Source of the DNA: Melampsora larici-populina 98AG31
Lineage: Eukaryota > Basidiomycota > Pucciniomycetes > Pucciniales > Melampsoraceae
Direction of reading: 5' to 3'
Assembly (NCBI RefSeq): GCF_000204055.1
Contig: NW_006768780.1
Span: forward strand, 826,233-890,232
Length of the DNA stretch: 64,000 nucleotides
Shown: piece after piece, positions 21,323 through 33,394 of the stretch
How the letters are laid out: every line of letters starts with the position of its first letter
Position numbering within the stretch: position 1 is the stretch's first letter
The notes under the pieces: model-generated
Told to the model about the DNA's origin: nothing
The model's input: only the letters and a program-made list of their open reading frames with translations
Database searches by the model: none
Program-made: the position numbers and the translations under genes

Positions 21323-24300
21323 CAACGCTGCCACAATTACGCTACCGGTATCGGTATCGTACCGGTATCGTAGTTTTTCGGGCGGTATCGTATCGCCAGT
21401 ATCAGTATCTGAGGCGCAATACGGTACTGGCCGAGCCTCCGAGTAGTATTGGTTTGGTGATACTGTACTCGGTATCGTATCGGATTCCGGGTACGATACC
21501 GGGCCGGAGCCCGGGAAAGTATCGGGTATTGTCCCAGTATTGTAGTATTGTGTGAACTCCGATATCGGAGCTAAATGCCCTTCGTCTTGGCAGAATGATG
21601 TCCTGAGAACTAATCACACCATCTCTCTATTGTGTTCTAGCGTCGATTTTAGTCACCTCTCACCCCTCTGACGCAACATACCAATCCGACTGGTGTCACT
21701 TCTTGTTCAAAATGCGACCAGAAAGCACGTGGACCAACCAATTCCTCCCCTATTTTCCTGAATGGGCCAACCTGTGGTCGGACAGCTTCGATAACTTTAG
21801 TCTGGTGAGTTGATTCCAACTTTTGATCTTGTAAAGTCTCTTTTCGTTCAGCATCCTCATAATCTGTTTTTTGTTCCTCTGAACTTTTACTATTAGCCTT
21901 CCATTATGTCTTCCTGTTCTGATCGCGATGAAGAAACTCTTCCACCCACTGCCTCACCTCCCCAATCCCTGTCTTGTCAACTACCAGCACCAATACAACC
22001 AACTCCCCGTTGTAGTGCCCGAACTACCCCACTTCGCCGTCAATCTTCTATGATTATCCCTCCATCTGATTCTCGGAAGGCCGTACCAAGCGAATCTGAG
22101 GCTGAGTCCGAAGTCCAGGCTCCCAAGAAGTCTTCCAAGTGTCCTCGAGTAGACTCTGAGGATGAATCAGCCACGGCATCTGTCAACTGAACGAGGGTAG
22201 CCGTTCAAAGAAATCAAAGACGAAGGCAGCTAGCTCACCAGCCAAAGCCACCACTTCGAAAGCCACTACTTCGAAAGTTACGACTTCAAAAGCTACCACT
22301 TCGAAATCTTCCACGTCAAAAGCTACCACTTTGAAAGCTTCCACTTCGAAAGCTACCACCTCGAGTCAAGTCAAGAAGACTATGGTAAGTCTTGAAGTTT
22401 TTCATGAATAAAACCTGAAGATACCATTACTGACTATCATGGTATGTATCATTGTGCACTCTCAGAGCGCGCCTTGTTCTTCAAAGTCAAAGCGAAAAAA
22501 ATTGGAGGTCGACTTAACTCAAGACTCTGAAGACGAACATTCCAAAGTCGAACGACCGGTTAAGAAGCGTAAGAAAGAAGTCACACTGCCAGCATTAAAG
22601 AGGTTCCCAGATGGGAATATGGGTCCTAGTGATCACATTCCCATCCTGCTACTGTTACACAGCTCCATGAATATTTCCTGAGTAGCCATTGTGATATATG
22701 TAGTCAATATTTTGAGATGTGTGGCTCAATCTGAACAAAGTTACAGCATGTATTACACATGAACTTCTTATCTAGATGAGCAGATAACTGAGCGGACCTG
22801 TATGTAGCTGATAGCTGAGCATTTACTCAGATGTTTGCACATATGTAGTGTATGCTTTATGGCTCAGATGTGCAGTGCAAGATGATTTGATGCACCATTC
22901 TTCTCTCAATGATATTCCCAGCCTAGGTCATGTTCCGACCAGGGAACATATTTAATGCTGGCAGTGTCAAAGAAAAAAAAGTTGTAGAAAAAGAGGGGGA
23001 TGATGAAGAAGAGGAGGATCCTTATGACTACATCAAAGACTATTTTGAACCAATTCCTAAGCGTGGTGGAAAAGATGTGAGTGCTTTTATTCATATTCAC
23101 TCATCAATTTTCCTTCTTCAAATTTGATTCATTGATAAAACTTGATATCTGAACCAGAAACCCGAGGGACCTTACAACTCCTGGCCATGCAAGTATTGTG
23201 GCTTCCATGCTCGGTCTTCCGGTGGTTCGCATTCAAATCTATACGCCCATTGAGACGGTTCCAACCAAGACGGCAAGTCTGGAAAGCCTGGCTGCCAAGA
23301 AAGGGATCGGGCTATTGCAGAAGGATGTATGCTTCCTCCCACGATTTTCGAGAGACGCAGAGAGGAAGAGAAGGCAGTCCAGCCCTCGATGGAATCCTTT
23401 GTACAGAAGGTCAACAAGTTTTCCAACCCTGTCTTAAATCAAATGGTTGGTTTGTGGGCTATCCAAACCTCTCAACCCTGGTTACGAATTGAAGACAAGA
23501 CCCTGCGAGCCTGCTTCCGATACGCGAACCCTCATGCTCATCTTTTAGGCCGTACCTGGCTTGCCAAGTTTGCTCACCGGGTGTATCTTGGTCAGCGAAA
23601 GACGGTTATATCTGATCTACAGGTAAGTCATCACTTGATCTTTCTGGCCGTCTGTATAAGTTTTCATTAATTTATTCCAACACTCTTTGTTTCTTTTATT
23701 TGCTCACTTTTTTCTTTAATGTAGGCTCTTGACAGTAAATTTGGCTTAATCCTCGACGCCTGGACTTCCCCGCGTAATCGATATGGATTCATATCAGCCT
23801 CTGTTACGTATATCAACAGCGAGTGGAAATTCGTCACCCGGCATCTTTGTATGAAAATGATTGCTTGGCACCACAAAGGCGAGTGATTAGCCGAACCTTT
23901 GATCAACATCCTTGTAAAACATAAATTATATTCAAAGATAAGTATTTTCATCTGTTGGTTTCAAACATTTTTTTCGATTCACATGAACTAACATATTATT
24001 GTTAATAATACATGGTTTCTCAGACACATGATTCAGGTAGTAATAACAATACATGTGCTCGAGCCATGCAAGCTCGACTTGGAAAAATTGCCGAAGATGA
24101 AGATGAAGAGTTTAAATTTGATGAGCGTACTGATCGAGTGCGATGTGCCGGTCATAAAGTGGCACTGATTGTTAATGGTGGACTGCAAGCTTTGGGTATT
24201 GAATCTCCACCACCACCTCTGGTCAAGTCCACCATTCTTGGTGAATTCCCCCTCGATGATCACCGGATGACCACGATAACTGAAGAAGATGAAGATCCTC

Positions 24301-26326
24301 AAACCAACCAGGCTCAAGAATCTCAACCTGACAAAGATAACGGTACAGTTTTAGATGACGACGAAACTGATCTTAGCAACATACCTGGAAATCAAGTCGA
24401 CGATAAATGGTACCAAATCATTGACGGACCGTTTGACCCCTTACCCGATCTTGAACGTCCAGCAACTAATCGAAATGAAGCTAATGCTGTTTATGAACTG
24501 ACTCTCAAAGTAAGTTATTCCTGACTTCTCATGAATACATATAACACTTGCTGATCAATCTTTTTCATAGCTCGATGATATTGCTCGGAAGATAGGAGGA
24601 TCATCCCGGATGTTGCAAGTATTTGATGCTACTTGCAAAAGTATGGACGTGAGTTTTCCTCGACCAATCCCAGGCTATGGAATTCGATGGAACATCAAAC
24701 TCCAATGCTGGGATAGGTTGTACAATGCTCGAGAGGTACGTTTCTGTCGTCTTTTCCACCATTTGTCCTACTGTCTCTTTTGTAATTCAAAGTCACTAAT
24801 ACATACATACAAAATTATCAACCTAGGTAATCAATACTATGCTTAAAGATGATCAGAAGGAGCTTGCTAAAGGAAAAAATCGCAAGCAATCAAACCCAGC
24901 TCTTGCACCTAGCAATCCTGATGAAAATCGACCTCACGGAATATTTAACAAAGCAGATATCACGCCTGACCAGTGGAAGCAGGTCAGTAAGTTGATCAAG
25001 GTACTACGAGTAAGTTGACACTTATGATCTTCTCACACAAGGCTATTTGACATCTAAAATCGTTACCCAAACAGGAATTCGAATCACTCACCAAGCTGTT
25101 CGAAGCGAATGCACCTACTGGGTCACTCGTCATCCGCGAGTATGTTAAGCTCAAGAAATCCCTTCAACACAAAATCAATGCATGTACTTCACGCACCGAC
25201 CCGCTTTTCCCTATGTATCACGCAATGCTTGCTTGAGTCAAGTCTTATCTCGAGGAGGCACTCAAATCAGACGTTCTAGTTTTGGCTACGATCCTCCACC
25301 CCTGCTGGCGAGCAGACTATTTCCAATTTGCTTTTGGCAAATACTCTTCTGAGTTTGAAACCGCCAAAACGTTGATTGAAACTGCATTTCAAAATCGAAA
25401 AGAACAACTTGAAGAAGAAGCTGGAAAGAACATCAACGCTTATGAAAATGATTCAAACGATGGCGAAGATGATGACGATGATGGTTTCCGTGCTCATAGA
25501 AAGAAACTTCACACACGAAACGAAAACGAGCTTTGTAATTACTTGGAACGTGTCGATGAACCCTCCAAACAGGTGGAAAAAGATCCAAATCTTGCTCTTG
25601 AATTGTGGAAGGTATAGTCTCTTTTTATGCTCTTTCTCATCTATGACTGAACTAATTGTTTCATATCTGTCTTTTCTATCAAGTTCAATGCTGCAAAATA
25701 TCCGGTCTTAGCCTCTCTTGCCAAGGATTATCTGGCAATCTGTGGGGCTTCATGTGCTGTCGAAAGGACTTTCTCAGCTGCGGCTGATGTCTGTTGCCGG
25801 GATCGGGGTGCTTTGAAACCACCCACAGTTGAGCGCTCAGTTGGGAGTTGCATGTGGTCTAAAGATGGAATAAATATAGCTGGTGAAGATTTCGTCGAGT
25901 GCCAAAAATACATGGCAGAATGTATGGACTTGGACAAGGATAATAGAAAAAGGAAGGGTCGACCAAAGTAATTTCTTCCTTTTTGATCAAATTTTGTTTT
26001 TATATCTTTGTCTTCTATTTTTTTTCTTGTTCTCTTCATGATACACAGCAAGAATCTGGTTTGTAATGGCTGAAATACAAGAAATCCCCGCTCTACTTTG
26101 TTTTTGGTCTGAGAGTCGCGATACTGCGATACAGTAACGGTATCGTAGTCCCTTTAGACTACGCTACTAAGTATTGAGCGCCACAGTATCGTCTTTGCGA
26201 TACTGTACTGAGTATCGTACCTGGGGCCTAGGTACGATACTATTTCCTGCTTTCCATGGTATCACAGACCAGTTACTTTACTGGGTATCGTCGATACGAT
26301 ACTGGTATCGTAATTGTGGCAGTGTT
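21323..26326 (+). mobile_element. 5.0-kb hAT transposon inserted in the Harbinger transposase
   Basis: The left end CAACGCTGCCACAATTACG and the right end CGTAATTGTGGCAGTGTT are near-perfect inverted repeats, offset by one base. The 8-bp sequence GGTATTGA flanks both sides (21315-21322 and 26327-26334). The subterminal regions are packed with GGTATCG/CGATACC words in both orientations (21343-21545 and 26120-26310), probably transposase-binding repeats. It encloses a degenerate hAT transposase gene in the same orientation. Confidence 0.9.
21906..25970 (+). pseudogene. hAT transposase with in-frame TGA codons
   Basis: The N-terminus is Ser/Pro/Lys-rich with a 15-bp repeat array coding (A/S)TTSK units (about 22240-22370). 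A BED-type finger follows (WPCKYC then GGSHSNLYAH, 23165-23250). The core is LILDAWTSPRNRYGF (23735-23780), then THDSGSNNNTCARAM, RCAGHKVALIVN, SMDVSFPRPIPGYGIRWN and LVLATILHPCWRADYF. The hATC domain is YLAICGASCAVERTFSAAAD (25727-25785), ending at a stop near 25970. In-frame TGA codons at 23251, 23884 and 25234 interrupt otherwise conserved reading. Two of them stand where Arg is expected (CGA to TGA). Introns with GT/AG ends separate the segments. It is a recognisable but dead copy, or one read only if stops are bypassed. Confidence 0.8.
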
Positions 26327-27424
26327 GGTATTGAGTGCATAAAACATCTTATGTGTCCAGTAGTCCTTGGGTGCTTCACGTGGTGCTGTTGCAAGAGGGA
26401 TAAATGTTCCATCTACAAAACCCACACAGTCTTTGAAGAATGATTTTGTGCTGATTTCTTCTTTCAGAGCTGCTCAATGTTGGGGTGCAGGCCACCAAAG
26501 ATATGTGGGTCCTAAATCAAGTACTGCAGTAATTAATGAATTTGTCCAATTCTGAACACTATCTTCTGTGAAGAGAGATTTAAATTGGAAGACCTTAAAA
26601 TTCTGATCAGTCAAATTGTACAGAAACTCTCTCACCAGAGCAATTGAACATCCGTGCAAGATGATAATGGTCTCCATCATTTCCCAAAGTGCCTAAATTT
26701 GTCAGTCCAACCAAAGTCTGCCACCAAAAGGGTGCTTGCTTCATTTGTGAGTTGTCATGTTATAAGATGGGATGGTCTTCAATCAAATCACCAAGATGTT
26801 TGAATGTGGACTTCGACATTTGTGCCTGTCAGTGTCAAGAATTCCAGATAAGTACTCGTGTAAACTTGTGCATCATAATAATACTTACTAGCTTCATGAA
26901 GCCATTGCCACCTTCCTCCAAGAAACCTAGTGTTTTGCAACTGTTTACAATCACATGAGATGTGGGTGAGAACAAACCGTTTTTGATTTAATATTCTGAG
27001 GGTGTCGTCAACCACTTCAAGCTCTGTGATTTCACGTCTCAGGAGTTGTTGTCCAAATTGAAGAAGTCTGTTGCTCTGATCAATTGCAGGTATCAACTTG
27101 ATTAGACCAAATAGATACAAAAATGATGCCTTCTTTTGGTCCTTGACAGTAACAGCCAGCTGATGGTTTTGTAAGGCTTGAATCATCTGGAAGAAAAATT
27201 GAAACCCAGTGAGATTGTGTTGAAAGATTGCAAAGGAGTCTAGGGTGTTTTGAACATGTGCCTTTCTTCCATGTTGTGCTGTTTGAATGGACCTCTTGAG
27301 GGCTAGTTTGCGAGTAAAACAAGGCATCAAGTTGCTGATATGTGAAGTGGGGGCAAGTCATTGATATTTGAAGTCAATGGGGGACTAGAGGTGTGAGGAC
27401 ACCACCAACATATTTACCTTGCAT

Positions 27425-27595
27425 TGAAAAATCTGAGGTATCCTCGGATGCAAAACCTCGGACAGAAGCTTCCCGAGGTTTTGATCTGAGGTAATCCTCA
27501 GGGCAAAAGAATACCTCGGATGGAAACCTCAGACAAGGTCTGTCCGAGGATTTGCCTCTGATGATGCCTCGGATTTCTCAACCTGAGGCATCTAT
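27425..27595. repeat. Cluster of CCTCGGA / TCCGAGG motifs
   Basis: About eleven copies of a 7-bp motif (CCTCGGA, TCCGAGG and one-base variants such as CCTCAGA and CTGAGG) alternate in orientation within 170 bp. This can fold into multiple small hairpins. It lies just outside the 5' end of the Harbinger transposase and may be its subterminal transposase-binding region or an independent foldback element. Confidence 0.65.
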
Positions 27596-30394
27596 GCTGG
27601 CAGTGAGGAGGGTGTGGTGGAAAGTGACCATGGGACTTGAAGTCAGGGGATTCAGAATTGAGAGAATCCAGACTCAAGTCCAGATTCCAAATTACCAAAA
27701 AAAAAACCTGGATTTCTGGCCACACGGCCAGCTAACTTTGTATCCTGTAATTGAATACATTGGCCCAAGGTTTGAGGTTATCAACCTGCATATGGGGCCA
27801 ATATAAAATCATGGATCCTTACGGTAGCAATTCCAGGACTTCACTTGAATGAAACAGATTATCTACTCTGTCATTGCTCTACATGGACAGGAAAGCTTTG
27901 GCTTTGGCCCTGTCAACCAAGAGAGATTCTGTAGAGCAGAGCCTCCAAGCGTATGACTAAGAACAATGATACACCCATAATTAAATACAAAATACATCAA
28001 AATATATGAAACTTTTACATCTCTAACACTCAAGTTTCAAGAGGGCAATCAGCTACTTCTTGATTAGAAGAGAACCCTTCTTTGTCCAAATATTATTATA
28101 AAACAAATACAGGAACAATAAAACTATCATTGCATATTTTTAATCAAAAGGCTGGTTGCTAGCCTTTCAATTAAAACTCGTGTAACTCCTATCATCATTA
28201 CAACCCACCAAGGGTCAATTACATCACAATACAGACTGGGCAAAAAGGACTAAAGCAAGCAGTCCACTCCCTTGACAGAAGCCAATAGCGGGGTTCAAGT
28301 CAAATGAAATTGAAACCAAAATGTGTTTTAGGCATTTCTTGGAAGCCTTAATTTATAACTCACAATTTGAAGCTTTGAGTAGCTCTAGAGCCACTCATGG
28401 GCTCTAAAACTATAGGTCAATGCCTATGATTTCAAGAAGCTTGATTTTTTTTTGATTGAGAAAAAAAATCCGCCTTTTTTCTGTGTCAAGAAAAGGCGTA
28501 TGACTTGTGTTTTGTTTCCTAACGGTTGTTTTTTCCTACTTCTCTGTTGTTGAGTCCATACCAGCAGATAAAATGTAATTCTGTCCAGCATTTGGACCTT
28601 TGTCTTAAAGCTTGTTTTTTTGTTATAAGATGTAGTGGCCTATTTTTAAACAATTCTTACAATGTCCAAGTGAGTTTTAGGTGAAATGCATCCTAAAAAA
28701 ATCACTCGGATGTCATAAGATTCCTGCTTGGAATTTTTGAGTTGAACTCCGCTAATAACAACGGCAACCAGTCAGAGGTCTAATAAAACTAAAACCCTGG
28801 CAAAATAAGATTAGAGGTTTTAGTTAAATACAAGCTATATATCACAAAACATAAGAAAGAATCATCCTATATTTTTACAAATCTAACAAAATGCCACTTT
28901 TAAAAAACTCTCTTTGTTAAAAGCATCACCCATTCACTTTTCTCCTCTACACAATAACAAAACCATCTATACATTAGAAAACTCTCTCAGATTTTCCTTT
29001 TGCTTTTAAAAACCTTTGTTAAAGTTCAGATCTCTTTCATAAAAAGGACGTTAAAGATTGTTTAAGCTCAGCTCATCCTACTAAAGATCCTTCTATTACC
29101 TTTTTGATGAAGTTTGTTGTATTTAATCAATGCTAGAGCATCACACAGTATAACTATATGTCAGTATTGTATGTACCTTGGCAGATCAATGAGTAACTGT
29201 ACTTAATGATAAACTGGCAGTAGTCCTATTCCGCACCACAGACAGCTACAGCTAACAATTGTAGTTTAAAAGGATTACTTACAAAGAATTGAAAAATCAT
29301 TTTCCTCAAACCCAAGGGCTGATATTCAGGTTTGATAAAACACATTTTGTAAGTACTGTTCAGCTTGAAACTGTCTGATTTACCACTCACCTGCAGTCTC
29401 AAGTTGACAGGCCCGCTACACCAAACTCACCCTTCTCAATTGTATTATTGCTTTTCTCACTACAAAAACTGAAAAAAAATTCTGGGCAGAAAATATAATT
29501 ATTGATATACAAAAATATTGGAAGGTCGGGAAGAAAGCAAAAGATACACAAAAAGCAGAAATTTTTCCTGGTGGTGAGAACTTTAATCTGAGTAGTTTGT
29601 GTATTTTTAGAGTGTACATTAGAGGTATTCAAAAGTTCAGATATGTGTGCCAGAAGTGTCAAGAAGTGACATCCAGAAACTTCTGGGACATCTCCAGATG
29701 TTTCTAAGTCTAAGAGCATCCCCAGTGGTGCTTGTATTCTGCGGGCTCTTGACAATACAGGCAATGAAAACCTTAAAAGAAACCGCAGCGGACCACACAA
29801 GATGTGAGGGGGGATGTCAAGAGTCTCCACATTTAGGGGGACAATCGAGACTCTCAACATCACGTGCACCCCCAGTACCAGCAGTCAACTAGATATGTCT
29901 TTGAGTACAAACAAAAAAAAGACTTCAATCACGGGATTTGTGTAAATGTAAGTGCTCCGCTGTACAGACATACTTTTTTGACCCCCTACATTTGAGAATT
30001 ATTCTGGGGGTCTGTTTTTGACCTCTTACAATGTCATAGTATCCTACCCACTTGTCCCCCAATCTAAGGAAAGAGGTGGTGCTTCATTTCAAACTTGATT
30101 TTGTTGAAGAAACATAGCATTGTGTGTAGGTCATGACTTTTGATTCTGGGTTTGGAGCTGACTTTCCTGTGTTTGGTCTTGGAGGTAATAATAGAAATGA
30201 ACAAAGTGTTTAGTGTTTAAAATGAATTTTGCAAGAATAGGGAAAACATTTTGTGTATCCACAATTTTTTACTGTTATTTGAATTCACTTTGATTCCTTC
30301 CTCTTTGATCTATAAATGCATTGATTATCTGGCTTTTGAGAATTTCATCCAGTAAAGTAAGAAATGGTTAGTATTTCCTATTATCCCACATGTA
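27596..30394. other. AT-rich intergenic stretch, nothing recognised
   Basis: About 2.8 kb without supported coding sequence. Small local features are poly(T)/poly(A) runs around 28446-28470 and hairpin-capable words (CGCCTTTTTTCTGTGTCAAG, then AAAAGGCG, near 28471-28498). An ORF of 156 codons at 29399-29869 on the minus strand looks like chance, with no domain or consistent composition. Confidence 0.4.
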
Positions 30395-31042
30395 CTAGTA
30401 GCACAGTAGGATTCCATTGAGCTTTCTCTCACATGAGTGAGCATTTAGTGTGCTGAAAATTGCTTGCAGTTGAAAAGTTGTGGCAGTCCCACCCTTCTCA
30501 AGAACTTCTAAGCCTTTTGCAATAAGTTTAGGATTTGTTTTGAATGTGCTTTTGCCTGGTCTAAAAGGGTAAAGTGTAGTATCAAATCTTTCTTTTGTGT
30601 GTCTCTTAAATTTAAGGCCCCCTATACTTGAGGGTAGGCACATGGCTGTATGTTGTGCCAACACAGCTTTGACTGCTAGTTGGTCTGCTAGCTCATTAAG
30701 CACCTTGATGACCTACCGTCCAATAAAAACATACATTGGTGTATTCTGGTAATTGTTTTAGTTGAGTTCTGATTTTAATCAGGAGATGGGTGGAGGTTGC
30801 CCTAGGGATGTTGGGGCCAGTTCTATAGCCCCTTGATTATTGAAGCTTGCTAGGTGACAACCAAGTGGTTGTAGATTTGGCCACTGTAATGATCCCAGGT
30901 GGGAATGATAGGGGACAGGGGCCGGCATCAGAAAACAACACTGGGGATCCCACAGGGCAAGGGCCTGGTTTTGACAAGTGTAGGGCAGGTGCCAGTCACT
31001 GTTATCACAAATTCCAAACTTATCAAAGGCCCAAGTAGTCAA
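30395..31042 (-). pseudogene. LINE (non-LTR retrotransposon) RNase H domain relic
   Basis: On the minus strand, FNNQGAIELAPTSL (about 30850-30810) is followed by a region with stops, then VGHQGA and, after a 1-nt shift, NELADQLAVKAVLAQHT (30700-30650). After this come PSSIGGLKFKRHTKERFD and NPKLIAKGLEVLEKG. The series resembles the C-terminal RNase H and tail of fungal LINE polyproteins, where the (D)NQ and GHxGxxxNExAD motifs belong to RNase H. The first catalytic Asp is replaced by Asn, and frameshifts and stops are present. No reverse transcriptase portion was identified upstream. Confidence 0.55.
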
Positions 31043-32383
31043 GGGAGGGACTTGAGGCTAAAGTCCTACTTTTTGGCTCACAACAGCAGAATTTTTGACC
31101 ATTTTTCTTTTTTTGCCCAATATGACAATCACAGACCTCATAGAATCAATCATCCAGCCACACTTAGCTTCCTTGACATCTTGTGTTTCCTCTTGGAATC
31201 AGATTGTCACTACAGGTAGATTCACTGCTATTTTGATTCTTGGACCTATGTTTTTGGGGTTTCAAGCACACATTGGGGGTCCTGTATTGAACTATATGTT
31301 GCAGCTGCAAGTTTTTACAACTCTTCAAGTTCTGAGTGAGTTTAATGAATAGGATAAGTGCTGAAAAATGCACAAGGACATATAGAAGTCTGAAGAGAAT
31401 ACCTCTGGAGCTACATGCGTCATTGTATGATGTCTGTGACTCTCGAGTCTCATAATGGATCATCAAGGAGAAAGGCCTGAAATTGCCGCTGTTGTGAGTT
31501 GAAAATTAGGACTTTGGCTGTGAGTCTCTCCCTCAACTACTCGGGCGGGGGGAGTTTGATAAGTTTGGGCCACTTCCGACTGGAACCGTCTTTTTAAGCA
31601 CATGTTTTTAAGCGTGATCTCACCGAAATTCCTGGCAGGTTTCCAGAAAGACCCGAGGCCGAGGAACTTTACCCCCTGGTGTACATAGCTGGTGAGAAAA
31701 TTCCCAGGACGTATGTGATACCTTGATATCTATGGAAAGAGATGGAAAAATCATCACTTGCAATCATGGTAGGGAGAGCAGGCATCTCTTGGGATCCAGG
31801 CTCATCCATGGCATCGATACGGCGAACTCGGACTCAAGTCTCATTGCAAGAGCGCTGGAGTGAGGATAATGCTTGGTTAAAGGTGGCTCGCTGCCTACCA
31901 GTGCCTACCACGCAAAAAGAAGAGAAAAATTGACAAATCTCACAGCAGCTCACAACGGTGCACCTCAAAGAATCATTCCGCGTGAGAGGGTACAGCCCTC
32001 TTTTCACAGCGCAGGTTTGGGGTCCCTTCCAAATTTGATTTCTCAGTTACATTTTACTACGAACGTGACATAATGACAAGTTCCAAGAAAAAGTCATTAT
32101 GTGGTGAACACTCTCTGTGTATGCATTTGAAAGTCCGTCGTCGAGCTTTCAGCTGATCTCACGCACTCGTCGCGACTCAACTGTGAATCAAGTCCCGTTC
32201 TGCGAGCAATTGTTCTTCTTGAGAGACTATGCAATTGAGATTAATTCGATTCTGAAGGTCCTTTTCTAAACTGGACAGGCGTGATGACTAGTGTCGAGAC
32301 TGTCGAAAACCTTTGATTGTCACATCAAATAGATCAAACTATTCAAGCTGACGTACGGGGACCACTGTGAGTGTCGACCAGCT
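31043..32383. other. Intergenic stretch
   Basis: No gene is recognised. The sequence becomes less AT-rich toward 32400, compatible with the promoter of the downstream secreted-protein gene. Small ORFs lack signals or domains. Confidence 0.35.
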
Positions 32384-32391
32384 CATAAAAG
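32384..32391 (+). promoter_or_regulatory. TATA-like element
   Basis: ATAAAAGG-type sequence about 150 bp upstream of the ATG at 32538, followed by a C-rich and then CT-rich leader. Placement fits a core promoter. The call is from position and motif only. Confidence 0.35.
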
Positions 32392-32537
32392 GAGGCCGAG
32401 TCCCCCCCTGCTCCGGCTCCCTCAACCAACCCTGCCTATCGTCGCGTATTTCAGACCCATCAATCGCTCATTTAAAAAATCACTTTACTCACAAAACATC
32501 GTAGCTTTTCTTAACTCTTCTTTTCAACTTAGTCAAT

Positions 32538-33394
32538 ATGGTTCGCACTTTATTCCTCCGATCTTTAGTTCTCGGCCCCTTGGCTGCTTTGGCAGTGGCA
32601 CAAAACATGTCCGACTCCATGACCGGAATGAACGCGTCCGACTCCATGAACGGAATGAACGTGACCGACTCCATGACCACCCCGGAAACCGCTTCGGCCA
32701 TGCCAATGGTCCGTGCCCATTATTGCGCGTCAAGACCTGAGTGATGAAACGTTGATCCCAACGGTGTGCCCTCCAATGCATGTAGGACGTCGACTACACC
32801 GGCTACACTGGAGCCTCTGGTAAACCTGTACGTGTATGGTTCTCCAATCCCAGGCGCTTACACAGGCAGCTTACCTAAATTTTTGAGCAGGCCCATCCAG
32901 GTATGACCCCTGGTGTGCTATCCCCTGATGGCAAGTGCTGGTGCAGTGCCCGTGAGTGAAACTCTGCATCACTCTACCGTGGTCCGGTAGACAACGAAAT
33001 GTGGAGCTGAGTGAGCCTTCCATTACAGCACCTGCAGTACCTGCCATGCCTACAGGACACATGCCCTCTGATGTCGCCCCTCCTTCTATGCCCATGGTCC
33101 CTGAAAGTACGTGTATTGCACTTGTTCATCATCTTTCTGCCTGGAATTGACATTTTGAGGGATCATCCAGTGCCAGTAGCCAACACTACTATACCCCCTA
33201 CTGTCCCAGCCACCACCCCCAACACTACTGTTGAGTCCTCGATTCCTTTCAATGTATGCCATGTCACATGCTGATACCATCTGTTTTCATAGGATGACAC
33301 CACTACCAGCGGTGTGACCTTCCTTAAGGGTTCTTCCAACGCTTGCTTCCTTGCTGCCGCCGCTGTTGTCGGTATCACCACCTTGGCTGCCTAA
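32538..33394 (+). CDS. Small Met-rich secreted protein with GPI-anchor-type C-terminus (178 aa)
   Basis: Six exons (32538-32708, 32786-32827, 32891-32951, 33029-33106, 33171-33253, 33293-33394) join in phase to 537 nt. The N-terminus is a clear signal peptide (MVRTLFLRSLVLGPLAALA, cleavage near AVAQ). The mature chain starts with three degenerate repeats of the type SDSMtGMN and later has PAMPTGHMPS and PPSMPMVPE, so Met is unusually frequent. Thr/Pro-rich segments with NTT sequons follow. The C-terminus (SSNACFLAAAAVVGITTLAA) has small residues followed by a hydrophobic tail typical of GPI attachment. Cysteines are few (KCWCSA plus one near the end), so it is not a CFEM protein. It is probably a cell-surface protein. 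Metal (copper) binding by the Met clusters is only an inference. I do not recognise the family. Confidence 0.75.

Larger units (their letters stand above)
20760..27340 (-). pseudogene. PIF/Harbinger DDE transposase pseudogene, split by a hAT insertion
   Basis: Read on the minus strand, the 5' part lies at about 27340-26335 and the 3' part at 21314-20760. The first catalytic Asp is in VGFVDGTFIPLA (26405-26416 codes VDGT). The second is in GGVHDRHVF (21243-21254), and the Glu is in IEHSNGMVKG (near 20953-20968), followed by WIRACLILHNF. The segment KDYWTHKMFYALNT ends exactly at the hAT insertion and continues as MLVCNIHCWMIYYK beyond it once the element and one 8-bp duplication are removed. 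All three catalytic residues survive, but several in-frame stops (for example after HSL, and before AALKEE) make it non-functional. The N-terminal third is poorly conserved and its frame unclear. Confidence 0.75.

Noticed and set aside
26788..27330. 180-codon minus-strand ORF as an independent gene
   Set aside because: It is in the degenerate N-terminal third of the Harbinger transposase pseudogene and has no support as a separate protein.
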